Shown here piece by piece: positions 26,894 through 34,913 of a stretch of 35,209 bases of DNA; position 1 is the first letter of the stretch, and each line of letters begins with the position of its first letter. A program made the position numbers and the translations under genes. A model generated the notes under the pieces. That model worked only from the letters and a program-made list of their open reading frames with translations. It was not told the DNA's origin and ran no database searches. This DNA comes from Myxococcota bacterium (GTDB lineage Bacteria > Myxococcota > Kuafuiibacteriia > Kuafuiibacteriales > Kuafuiibacteriaceae). The DNA is taken from the NCBI GenBank assembly GCA_028289325.1, contig JANQQN010000185.1, positions 1 through 35,209 on the forward strand, written 5' to 3'.

Positions 26894-29101
26894 CTATTTC
26901 AGCGGCACATTCTTGTAGACCCGCACCGTGTTGGGCACCACGACCACCTCGAAACGCTTGCTGAGGCCTTGCTCGGGGTGTTTGGCCGTGAGCTCGATGC
27001 AGCCGGAGGGCAACTTGTAGCCGGCCAGCGGAGACTCGCCGATCGCTCGCCCTTTCCAATAGATGGTGGCGTGAGGGACCGTGCTGATCGTCACCTTGCC
27101 CATGGGAAGGTCGGGGTCGGTCACGCACTCGGCTGTCTTGGGGGCGGACCGGCCGGGGTTCGGGCGTCGGGCGATTCGGGTACGCTTTCGCTCGGCTCGC
27201 CTTCGTCGGGAAGGGCGCGTTTTTTCGCAAGTGATCTGGGTGTATACGGTTTGGTCGGGGCGGACCATCGGCTCGGCCGGTTCCGCGGAGCAGACCATGG
27301 CGGCGAGCGCTGCTTTCACCCGGATCCGCCGAAATCCCGGTTGTTTGACCCGCACCCGAGGTCCGAGCCCGACGTCCTCGCCGTCGAAGTAGATTCGAAC
27401 GTCGCGGGCGTGGTGGCCACCGTCTCGGACCTCCGCCACCACCCAACCGGGCCGCGCCTTCAGCGTGGGGGAGAGGGTCCGGACCGCCTCGTTGTCCTCG
27501 CTCAGCACCACGGCCGTCTCGAACGGCTCGTAGCCCTCCTTGACCAGTCGAATATGGTACCGCTGGCCGTACTGAAGAACGCTCAGGTCGCTGGGGGTTC
27601 GCGCCAGCTCCCCGGCCCGGACGTGCATCGGTTGCCCGTCGAGGTAGATGATGGCCCCTCTGGGATTGGATTTCAGGGTCAGTTTGCCGGTAGGGACGGG
27701 GCCCGCGCTGCTTCGTCCATCCCCTTGCTCTGAAGGCGGCAGCGCGGCCGCAGGGCTCGCGTAGGCCGTCTCGGGCACGTGGTTGACCTGCTGAAAGAGG
27801 ATGAACGACGCGACCATGATGACCACGAGAGCACCGGCGATCACCAGCGGCGCGACCCAGCCGCTGCTGTCGGCGGGCAAGACCTCCTGCGGAAGGTAGC
27901 CCGGCGGGTAGGAGCCGGGGTGGGGACCGGGATTCGACGGCGGGTAGCTGCCCGGCGTTCTGCCTGGGCTCGGCTCGGCCCCGAGGTGGTCGGGGAGCAT
28001 GGTCCCGGTTGCGGTGCCCTGGCCGACCGTGGCGCCGTGAGCCAGGCCGCGGACGACCACTCGATGACCCTCGATGTCGTGGTCGGTCGCCTGGTCGACG
28101 TACAGCGCCTCGAAGTCCTCTCGGGAGGCGATCTCTCGCAGCTGACGCTTTTCCTCGATCTTGTCGGCGAACAGCCCTCGCATGTACGCCGCGACGTCGG
28201 CGTTGGCCGCTTGATGGCCTTCGTTGCGCAGGTACTCCTCGAGCGCAAACTGCATCTGTTGGGCGTTCTGGAACCGGCGCCGTGGATCCTTTTCCAGCGC
28301 CCGCATGATGATGTCTTCCAGCCCCGCCGAGATCCCCGGCGCGACCTGGGAAGGGGCGACCACGCTCCGCTTGGTGATCATCTCGAGGATCATCAGCTCG
28401 GACTCGTGTTTGAAGAGGCGCTTGCCCGTGCATAGCTCGTACAGCAGGATGCCGAGGGCGAAGATGTCCGACCGCATGTCGACGCCGGCGCCCAGGCACT
28501 GCTCCGGGCTCATGTAGCTGAACTTGCCCTTGAGCATTCCGGTCTTGGTCTGTTCGCTCTTTGAGGCGGCCTTGGCGATCCCGAAGTCTACGATCTTGAC
28601 CTCGCCTTCGTAGGTGACGAGGACGTTCTGCGGGGAGATATCCCGGTGAACAATATGCAGCGGACGACCGTCCGTCCCTTTGAGATGATGCGCGTAGTGG
28701 AGCGCTTTGCAGGCGTCGGCGATGACTCGGGCCGCGTAGAATGGGGGGAAGGGCCTGCTGCGCTTCATCCCCCGCCAGGCGATGGCGGCCAGGTTCTCCC
28801 CGGCGATGAACTCCATCGCGATGAAGTAAGACGACTCGACCCGGCCGAGGTCGTAGACCTGGACGATGTTAGGGTGGCTGAGGGCAGCGCAGGTCCGGGC
28901 CTCGTCGAGGAACATCTCGCGGAAGGTCTTTTGCTCCGCGAGGTGGGCCAGGATCTTCTTGATGACCACGAACCGGTTGAAGCCGGCCAGCCCGCGCTGT
29001 CGGGCCAGCCAGATCTCGGCCATGCCGCCGGTGGCCAGCTTCTTGACCAGAGTATAAGCGCCGTACCGCCGGACCGGACCGATCGACGGCGCGTCGTTCA
29101 T
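26894..29101 (-). CDS. transmembrane Ser/Thr protein kinase with PEGA domains
   Basis: From ATG 29101 (AAGGG about 7 nt upstream) the protein has 735 residues. The kinase domain (about 13-295) is complete: glycine loop LATGGMAEIW, Lys48, HRDISPQN at 152-159, DFG at 172-174, and YMSPE in the activation segment. A Pro/Gly-rich linker leads to one transmembrane helix at about 415-436. The outer part holds a PEGA domain at about 472-535 (GKLTLKSNPRGAIIYLDGQ) and a second PEGA-like unit near the end (MGKVTISTVPHATIYWKGR). PEGA domains sit outside the membrane and probably bind surface structures. A GTG at 29170 would add 23 basic residues coded by an 18-bp repeat. It is divergent from the SGNH hydrolase gene. 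It would phosphorylate unknown cytoplasmic targets. Confidence 0.94.
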   Translation of the reverse strand: MNDAPSIGPVRRYGAYTLVKKLATGGMAEIWLARQRGLAGFNRFVVIKKILAHLAEQKTFREMFLDEARTCAALSHPNIVQVYDLGRVESSYFIAMEFIAGENLAAIAWRGMKRSRPFPPFYAARVIADACKALHYAHHLKGTDGRPLHIVHRDISPQNVLVTYEGEVKIVDFGIAKAASKSEQTKTGMLKGKFSYMSPEQCLGAGVDMRSDIFALGILLYELCTGKRLFKHESELMILEMITKRSVVAPSQVAPGISAGLEDIIMRALEKDPRRRFQNAQQMQFALEEYLRNEGHQAANADVAAYMRGLFADKIEEKRQLREIASREDFEALYVDQATDHDIEGHRVVVRGLAHGATVGQGTATGTMLPDHLGAEPSPGRTPGSYPPSNPGPHPGSYPPGYLPQEVLPADSSGWVAPLVIAGALVVIMVASFILFQQVNHVPETAYASPAAALPPSEQGDGRSSAGPVPTGKLTLKSNPRGAIIYLDGQPMHVRAGELARTPSDLSVLQYGQRYHIRLVKEGYEPFETAVVLSEDNEAVRTLSPTLKARPGWVVAEVRDGGHHARDVRIYFDGEDVGLGPRVRVKQPGFRRIRVKAALAAMVCSAEPAEPMVRPDQTVYTQITCEKTRPSRRRRAERKRTRIARRPNPGRSAPKTAECVTDPDLPMGKVTISTVPHATIYWKGRAIGESPLAGYKLPSGCIELTAKHPEQGLSKRFEVVVVPNTVRVYKNVPLK

Positions 29102-29109
29102 CGCGCGGC

Positions 29110-29144
29110 CCTTGGCACGGGACGAACCCTTGGCCCGGGACGAA
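29110..29144 (-). repeat. 18-bp tandem repeat in the leader of the PEGA kinase gene
   Basis: On the plus strand ccttggcacgggacgaa (29110-29126) and ccttggcccgggacgaa (29128-29144) differ at one of 17 positions, with a period of 18. If translation began at 29170 they would code two copies of SSRAKG; otherwise they are in the leader right before the ribosome site. Confidence 0.75.
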
Positions 29145-29221
29145 CGGGGCTCTTTGCGAGGCTCCACCACGAGACGATCGAGGCCACCATACCCGCCCCG
29201 ACCGCCTTCTGGAACCGACTT

Positions 29222-30535
29222 ATGGGTGTCCCGCCTCGGGGCTGCAGACCGCCGGTTTTCCTTTGTTTAGGCGTGGGGATGGCGGTGGGGTTATTCGGGC
29301 TCTCCCTCGAGGCGGTGGCGCGGCCCTACTATCCAGCTCCGTTCGTTCAGGATGACGCGCTGGATGCCCTGCAGCGCCGTGTTCGAGCCCCGGGGGCGGC
29401 GGTCGAAGACGGTTGTCGCAAAAAGGGCGAGGGCGGCTGCCAGACGGGGGCCCTGGATCGGATTCGTAAGAAGCTCGCGCCCCTCGGCAACGGGGCCGCA
29501 AAGGGGGACACGGCGCGGGTCCTGCACCTCGGTGACTCCCATGTCGCCGCCGACTTCATCACCGCCCGGATCCGGCGGGATTTTCAACGCCGGTACGGCG
29601 ACGGCGGTCGGGGATTCGTGCATCCGGCCCAGCGCTGGGGGTACGGCGGGCGGCTGGTCAACAAACGCGACGCGCATTGGCGCCGGCATCGGGTGGTCGA
29701 CGGCGGTAAGAGCGTCGGACGGCCGTACGGATTCTCCGGCAACAGCCTGACCGCACGACGTCGCGGGGCTTCGCTATCGTACCGGGTGCGGCCCGACGAT
29801 GAGGTCGTTCGGCTGTTCTTTGGCCGCCGAGGGCCCGGTCCGGTTACCGTATGGCTCGACAAGACGAAGCTCGGTCGATTCTCGGCGAAGGGGGCGTCGC
29901 CGGTGGTCGAGATCCCGTTGCCGGCCCGAAAGGCGCGCCGGTTCAAGCGCGGGCCGTCGGGCAACACGCTGCGGATCCAAGCCCACGACAAAGGCGTGGT
30001 CCTGTACGGCTTGTCGTTCGAACGTCGCGGCCCGGGCATTCAATATAGCAGCATCGGTCCCGTGGGTGCGGATGCGAAAGTCTACTTGCAGATGGAGCCC
30101 AAGAGCTTTGCCCGCCATCTTCGGGCGTACGACCCGGACCTCGTGGTCTACATGGTCGGCGGCAACGATGCGCTCAAGATTCGGAAGCGATGGACCACCC
30201 TCGCCCGCGTCCGCCGCGACCATGAGCGATTGCTCGGTCAGGTCCGGGCCGCGGTGCCCGATGCCGACTGCCTGCTATGGGCGCCGATGCTGGCTGGTCG
30301 CCGCCAAGGCAAAGCCGTAACCACCAAGCGTTTCCTGACCGAAGTGCGCTCGATGCAGCGAGAGGTCGCGAACGCGCAAGGGTGCGCCTTCTGGGATACC
30401 ATGGACGCCATGGGCGGGCCCAAGAGCATTCGACGGTGGGTGCCCCATCTGGCCAAGGACCTCATCCACCCCCGCAAATCGGCGGCCGACCTCCTGGGAC
30501 GAATGTTCGTGCGAGGGTGGATGAAGCTCGAATGA
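29222..30535 (+). CDS. secreted SGNH/GDSL-type hydrolase
   Basis: Starting at ATG 29222 the protein has 437 residues. An N-terminal hydrophobic segment at about 11-34 is a signal peptide or anchor. The SGNH blocks are present: LHLGDSH with catalytic Ser106, a GGND at 313-316 (block III), and the Asp413-x-x-His416 pair in KDLIHP. Between blocks I and III lies a long beta-rich insertion (about 130-290), a layout seen in cell-wall or polysaccharide O-acetylesterases. The family hydrolyses esters, so acetyl groups on peptidoglycan or exopolysaccharide are likely substrates; this is inference. The frame is open back to 28646 but only as the shadow of the kinase gene. The next gene starts 43 bp downstream and may be co-transcribed. 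Confidence 0.88.
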   Translation: MGVPPRGCRPPVFLCLGVGMAVGLFGLSLEAVARPYYPAPFVQDDALDALQRRVRAPGAAVEDGCRKKGEGGCQTGALDRIRKKLAPLGNGAAKGDTARVLHLGDSHVAADFITARIRRDFQRRYGDGGRGFVHPAQRWGYGGRLVNKRDAHWRRHRVVDGGKSVGRPYGFSGNSLTARRRGASLSYRVRPDDEVVRLFFGRRGPGPVTVWLDKTKLGRFSAKGASPVVEIPLPARKARRFKRGPSGNTLRIQAHDKGVVLYGLSFERRGPGIQYSSIGPVGADAKVYLQMEPKSFARHLRAYDPDLVVYMVGGNDALKIRKRWTTLARVRRDHERLLGQVRAAVPDADCLLWAPMLAGRRQGKAVTTKRFLTEVRSMQREVANAQGCAFWDTMDAMGGPKSIRRWVPHLAKDLIHPRKSAADLLGRMFVRGWMKLE

Positions 30536-30578
30536 CCGCGTTGAACGGCCGCGTTTCCCTGGTATATCTGAAGCGCCG

Positions 30579-33500
30579 ATGTCGGCGCCCGGCGTCACCG
30601 AATTGGTCCTCTCGGCGAAGCCGGGAAGGGTTCTCGTACGCGCGGAGCGCGGCGGTACGCATCCTCAGATCATTCGCCGCCTGAACGCGGTGCTCCTCGA
30701 GGGGCCCGGCGCCGCGCCCCTCGAGGAGCGGGATCTCGTCGATCGCCTGGCCGCGCTGAAACTGCTGGAGGGCCGGCGGCTGCCGGCGATGGCGCCGATT
30801 CATCGAGTGCGTCTGCGGGGCGCAACGCTCGAGATCACCGAAGGATGGGTCGACGGGTTCCCGCTTGCGGATCCCGCAGCCACCGAATCGATGACCGTTC
30901 CCGTCGCGCTGGGCATCGTCCACGACCTCGCGCGAGGGCTCGCGGTCCTCCATCGAACCCCGGAGAGCGACGGGCGCCCGGCGCACCTCATCCACGGTCG
31001 GGTGAAGCCGTCGCGTTTGATGATCGATGCGGCGGGCCAGGTTCGGCTGGTCGGCAACGAGGGCCTGCGGGGCGCGCCGGCCGCCGATGCGGCGGGGCTG
31101 ATGGCCGCTCTGCAGGCGCTGCTGGAGGTCTGCACCACCACCTCGGAAGGTCGGCAGCTCCTTCAGCGGGTGCGGGCGCTGTCCTTCCCGAGCACCGAAA
31201 GCATCGAGGCCGCCCTGCAAAACTACCTGGCGCGGCAAGACCCCGCCGAGCTCGCGGCCCGGCGACACCGGTTCAACGCCACCGTGCGCGAGGCCCTGGG
31301 CCTGGGCCCGGGCCGGACGGAGACAGAGAGTGGGGCGTTCGAGACGCCGCTGCGGTCGAGCGCGACATCTTCGGCGCTGGACCCGTCGGCCGGATGGGCC
31401 GCGCCCATCGACGACTCCGCCACGCCGGTCGATCCCGGGGGTCAGATCGCCACCGTGCTCGAGGCCTTCGGCGAGCTGGAGGCGGAGGAGGCGACGTTGG
31501 ATGCCTCGGAGGATGTCGTCCCGCCGCCGCGGGCCGCCGGCGCGCCTTTGCCCCGCAGGGCCTCTTCCCCGTCTCGAGGGGGGTTGAACCGGGAAGGGGT
31601 CGGTCGCTACCGCCTGGTGGCGTCGATCGGCCGCGGGGGCATGGGCGCCATCTATCTCGCGCGAAAGTGGGACGGCGGTCAGCCCGGACCGTTGGTCGCG
31701 CTCAAGATCCTGGGGTCGACGACCCAGGACCCGGACTTTGCGGACGCGGTGGCCATGCTCATGGACGAAGCGGCGATCATGGCTCGCATCGACCACCCCC
31801 ACGTATTGAAGGTCCTCGACTTTGGGCGGTCCCAAGGTCGCTACTTCTTGGCCACCGAGTATCTCGAGGGGCGCCCGCTCGTCCGACTGATGGTCGAGGC
31901 GTACGCGCAGGAGCGAGGACTCGACTACGGCGTGGTGGCGACCATCGGCGCCGACGCGGCCCTCGGGCTGTATGCCGCCCATACCGCGAGCACCGTCGAC
32001 GGGGCGCCGTTGAAGGTCATCCATCGAGACGTAAGCCCCCAGAACGTTTTTGTGACGTACGACGGGGTCACGAAGGTGATCGACTTCGGCGTGGCGCGGG
32101 CTTCCGAGCGGGTCAGCCGTACCCAGGTGGGGCTGGTCAAAGGCAAGACCGCGTACATGTCGCCCGAGCAGGCCGAAGGACGCGCCCTCGGTGGGCGCAG
32201 CGACGTGTTCAGTCTGGGCGTGTGTCTGTGGGAGATGACCGCGGGCCGACGGTTATTCAAGCGAGACAAAGAGTATGAAACCCTGGTCGCGGTCCGCACC
32301 GCGGACATCCCGCCGCCGACGCAGGTGCGAGGGCGGCCCAACCCGGTGCTCGACCACATCATTCTGTCGGCGCTGCACCGGGATCCCGACGTGCGCACCC
32401 CGTCCGCCCACGCGCTCGCGACCCAGCTTTTGGAGCTCGCGGACCATGAGAGCGGGCCGGACCGACGTCGACGGGTGCGGGAGCTGCTGCATCGGTTGTT
32501 CGGCGACGTGGCGGCGAAAGAGCGCGAATTGATCGAGCGACTGGAGGCCGACGCCTCCGGAAGTATCGAATCAAACGAGCTGGCCGGCGTGTCCGGCGTC
32601 TCCGCCGACGGCGACGTCCGCCAGATCACCTTGGTGGGACGGCCCGCCGGATTGAACGAGCTGGAGGGCTTCGGAAGTGGGCGGTGGTTAGCCGACCGCC
32701 CGTCGACCGCCGAGCACGTCATCCGGATGGTCACCGAAGCGCGGCTGGACCTCGGGCTCGTGCCGCCGCCGGCGAATAAGGATGGGCGTGTCCCCGCTCC
32801 AGGGCCGAAGGAAGACTCCCCGTGGACCCCGGTCGAGTGCGTCGACCGAGGGGCGACCGATGAGGATGCAACCATCGAGCTGCCTCAAGAATGGCGGGAC
32901 CGAGGCTTCACGCTGTTGCCGGACGCCGACGGGGGCCCATGGCTGGAAGATCCGGCCGGGGATGGATTCGTGGCCATCGGCCCGCAGCCCGCCGCTGAAC
33001 CCGGCGCGCCGGCGGCCAGGCCGTCGTCGACGCCCCGGCCGTCGAGACGGTCGTTTCCGGGGTGGGTGATGGGGTTTGTCGGGGCATTGTTCCTCACCGC
33101 CGGGGTCTGGTTGGGCCTGTTCGTCAACGGGCCCATCGCGGGGCTTCGAGGTTCGCCGCCGTCATCAGGGCCGTCGAGGCGACCACCGCTGGCGCCGTTC
33201 GTCGCTTCGCTGCGGCGTCACGGTGTCCAGGTCGTGCAAGCGCGAAACGGGCTCGTGGTCAGCGACGACGAGGGGGCGACGGTCATTCTCGAGCCCGAGG
33301 GGCGATTCTACCCCGTCGATGTGCCGGCGGCAAAGGGCTGGCTGATCGAGGCGTCCGGCGGCGCCCCGGTCGCGTGGTGGGTGGGCGCGGTCAGCGGCTC
33401 GGCGTGGTTCGTCCGCAGCCTGTCGGTCAATGATTGTCCCGCCACCGTGCGCGCGGACGCCGATGGGGTCGTCGTCCGCTACGGCGACGAAGCGGTGCGG

Positions 33501-33791
33501 CTGCCCCATGGCGGTGGCGTTCTGCTCGATGTGGCGGTCGAGCGGCCCGATTTCGCGGATCGGTTGGAGGTCACGACGCTGGGTCTGTCGTTCGGGCGCC
33601 GCAACGAGCGCCGCCCTCATCGACACTGTCGCGCGGGATGGGGAGACGACCGAATCGTGCTGCGGCGACTTCCCCCTGGGCGGTACGCGCTGCGGTGGAC
33701 GGGGAGCGAGCAGAGCCACGTCGTTACGTTGAACCTGACCGCGTCCTCCGCCGACGGCGCGCGAGTGATTCGCGCCGCTCGGCGTCCGTAA
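30579..33791 (+). CDS. Ser/Thr protein kinase with an N-terminal degenerate kinase-like domain
   Basis: A 1070-residue protein. Residues 1-240 look like the shell of a kinase: a helix DLARGLAVLHR is followed by HGRVKPSRLMIDAAGQVRL (139-157), where a live kinase has H[RG]DxKPxN, so the catalytic Asp and the Asn are lost and the DFG position reads GNE. A linker (240-340) leads to a complete kinase at about 344-622: glycine loop SIGRGGMGAIY, Lys376, HRDVSPQN at 482-489, DFG at 502-504 and YMSPEQ. A transmembrane helix lies at about 828-849, and a beta-rich outer domain follows (860-1070) with no recognised family. ATG 30579 is the first start; the ribosome site is weak. The second kinase should be active; the first is probably regulatory. 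Confidence 0.92.
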   Translation: MSAPGVTELVLSAKPGRVLVRAERGGTHPQIIRRLNAVLLEGPGAAPLEERDLVDRLAALKLLEGRRLPAMAPIHRVRLRGATLEITEGWVDGFPLADPAATESMTVPVALGIVHDLARGLAVLHRTPESDGRPAHLIHGRVKPSRLMIDAAGQVRLVGNEGLRGAPAADAAGLMAALQALLEVCTTTSEGRQLLQRVRALSFPSTESIEAALQNYLARQDPAELAARRHRFNATVREALGLGPGRTETESGAFETPLRSSATSSALDPSAGWAAPIDDSATPVDPGGQIATVLEAFGELEAEEATLDASEDVVPPPRAAGAPLPRRASSPSRGGLNREGVGRYRLVASIGRGGMGAIYLARKWDGGQPGPLVALKILGSTTQDPDFADAVAMLMDEAAIMARIDHPHVLKVLDFGRSQGRYFLATEYLEGRPLVRLMVEAYAQERGLDYGVVATIGADAALGLYAAHTASTVDGAPLKVIHRDVSPQNVFVTYDGVTKVIDFGVARASERVSRTQVGLVKGKTAYMSPEQAEGRALGGRSDVFSLGVCLWEMTAGRRLFKRDKEYETLVAVRTADIPPPTQVRGRPNPVLDHIILSALHRDPDVRTPSAHALATQLLELADHESGPDRRRRVRELLHRLFGDVAAKERELIERLEADASGSIESNELAGVSGVSADGDVRQITLVGRPAGLNELEGFGSGRWLADRPSTAEHVIRMVTEARLDLGLVPPPANKDGRVPAPGPKEDSPWTPVECVDRGATDEDATIELPQEWRDRGFTLLPDADGGPWLEDPAGDGFVAIGPQPAAEPGAPAARPSSTPRPSRRSFPGWVMGFVGALFLTAGVWLGLFVNGPIAGLRGSPPSSGPSRRPPLAPFVASLRRHGVQVVQARNGLVVSDDEGATVILEPEGRFYPVDVPAAKGWLIEASGGAPVAWWVGAVSGSAWFVRSLSVNDCPATVRADADGVVVRYGDEAVRLPHGGGVLLDVAVERPDFADRLEVTTLGLSFGRRNERRPHRHCRAGWGDDRIVLRRLPPGRYALRWTGSEQSHVVTLNLTASSADGARVIRAARRP

Positions 33792-33798
33792 TCCGCGG

Positions 33799-34743
33799 TT
33801 ACAGCGAAATCGGAGGGTTGAAGTCCGACGTGGTCGGCCGCGGACCGTCGAGGACATCGAGCCCCGTTCCCGAGAACTCGATCACCATTAGCTGGCCGTC
33901 GGCGGTGGCCAGCTCCATACACAGAGCCGGACGATGGGAGACCTGGCGATCGACGGGGTCTCCGCCTTCGTGCACCCGAGGCACGCCGACGGAAAGATCG
34001 GCGCCCGCGCGCTCGAAGGAACCCGCCAAGGCCTTCAGGAGGGCCTCGCCGATCGCGGCCGCGACGGTGCTGGCGCTGCGGCTAGGGGCCAGGGGATCCG
34101 GACCGGCATCGCGGCCCTTGCGGCCGAACCATTCCCGGTCCGCGCCGACGCAGAGCTCCCCGGAGACGTCCCCGAACAGGTCCAGCGACGCGGTCATGGA
34201 AAACGCCGGGGACAGGTGGTTCTTGACCCAGATCGGGCCCCAGCGCAGCTCTTGCTCGCCCCACGTGCCGAGGACCTGGGCCGTGGTTCGGCGCAGCTCG
34301 CCGACGAGGCGAGGCGGATAGAGGTAACGACGCGCCCGGTCGAAGACCGTGGCCGCCAGGCGCCCCGGGTCGCAGCCGGCGGGCAGGCGGACGAACGGTC
34401 GACCCTCCGGCACCCCGGGCGTGTCGCCGACCCAGATGACCGGCACCGCGGTGAGGAGATGGGTTTCGAGCAGAGACCGGGTCGTGGACATGTCCGAGCC
34501 GTCGTCGACGACGACCGCCGCCGCCCAGTCCGCGGACTGGAGGCGGTCGACGTCCCCTGATCCGAGGCGCCGGGCTCGAAAGACCTCGAACCCCAAGCGC
34601 GCCGCTTCGCTGCAAAGGGGGGCGACGCCGCGTTGGGCGCCGACCACGATCAACCCCCAAGGGTCCACCTGGGGCAGCAGGCTGCCGGTGGGGGTCGTCG
34701 CTTCGACGGGATCGGGGGGCGATGACGAGACTTCGGCGTGCAT
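33799..34743 (-). CDS. degenerate receiver-like protein with possible CheX-like domain
   Basis: A 314-residue soluble protein starting at ATG 34743 with GAGG 5 nt upstream. Residues about 28-138 follow the alternating strand/helix plan of a response-regulator receiver: strand 3 ends VVVDD (Asp80/81), strand 4 is VPVIWVGD, and strand 5 is FVRLPAG, where the invariant Lys is Leu120. The acidic pair after strand 1 is missing (VVGAQRG), so phosphorylation is unlikely. Residues about 165-300 (ASLDLFGDVSGELCVGAD, IGEALLKALAG) are reminiscent of CheX/CheC phosphatase folds, but the key Glu-x-x-Asn is incomplete. This is a weak call. The gene is convergent with the double-kinase gene, 7 bp apart; it could serve the same pathway. 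Confidence 0.75.
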   Translation of the reverse strand: MHAEVSSSPPDPVEATTPTGSLLPQVDPWGLIVVGAQRGVAPLCSEAARLGFEVFRARRLGSGDVDRLQSADWAAAVVVDDGSDMSTTRSLLETHLLTAVPVIWVGDTPGVPEGRPFVRLPAGCDPGRLAATVFDRARRYLYPPRLVGELRRTTAQVLGTWGEQELRWGPIWVKNHLSPAFSMTASLDLFGDVSGELCVGADREWFGRKGRDAGPDPLAPSRSASTVAAAIGEALLKALAGSFERAGADLSVGVPRVHEGGDPVDRQVSHRPALCMELATADGQLMVIEFSGTGLDVLDGPRPTTSDFNPPISL

Positions 34744-34748
34744 GGGAA

Positions 34749-34752
34749 CCTC
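34749..34752 (-). promoter_or_regulatory. ribosome binding site of the receiver-like gene
   Basis: GAGG on the minus strand, 5 nt before ATG 34743, supports this start over any internal one. Confidence 0.5.
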
Positions 34753-34913
34753 GACCCCGCGCGACCGCCAAAGGCGGGGGACGATGGGTCACCGACTCCG
34801 ATTCGGCGGACCCCGCGCCGGCCACAGGGGTGCGGCCGACCGGGTCTGGCTCGTGCCTCACTTCGATGCTCGAAGCGGAGGTAATTAGGGGTTTATGAGG
34901 GCTATGGTCGACT

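Noticed and set aside
30462-32024. 520-codon minus-strand frame across the double-kinase gene
   Set aside because: Shadow frame rich in Arg/Gly/Gln; the plus strand codes kinase motifs throughout.
34870-34890. CTTCGA-TGC-TCGAAG inverted repeat as a terminator
   Set aside because: The stem is only 6 bp and no U-tract follows on either strand.
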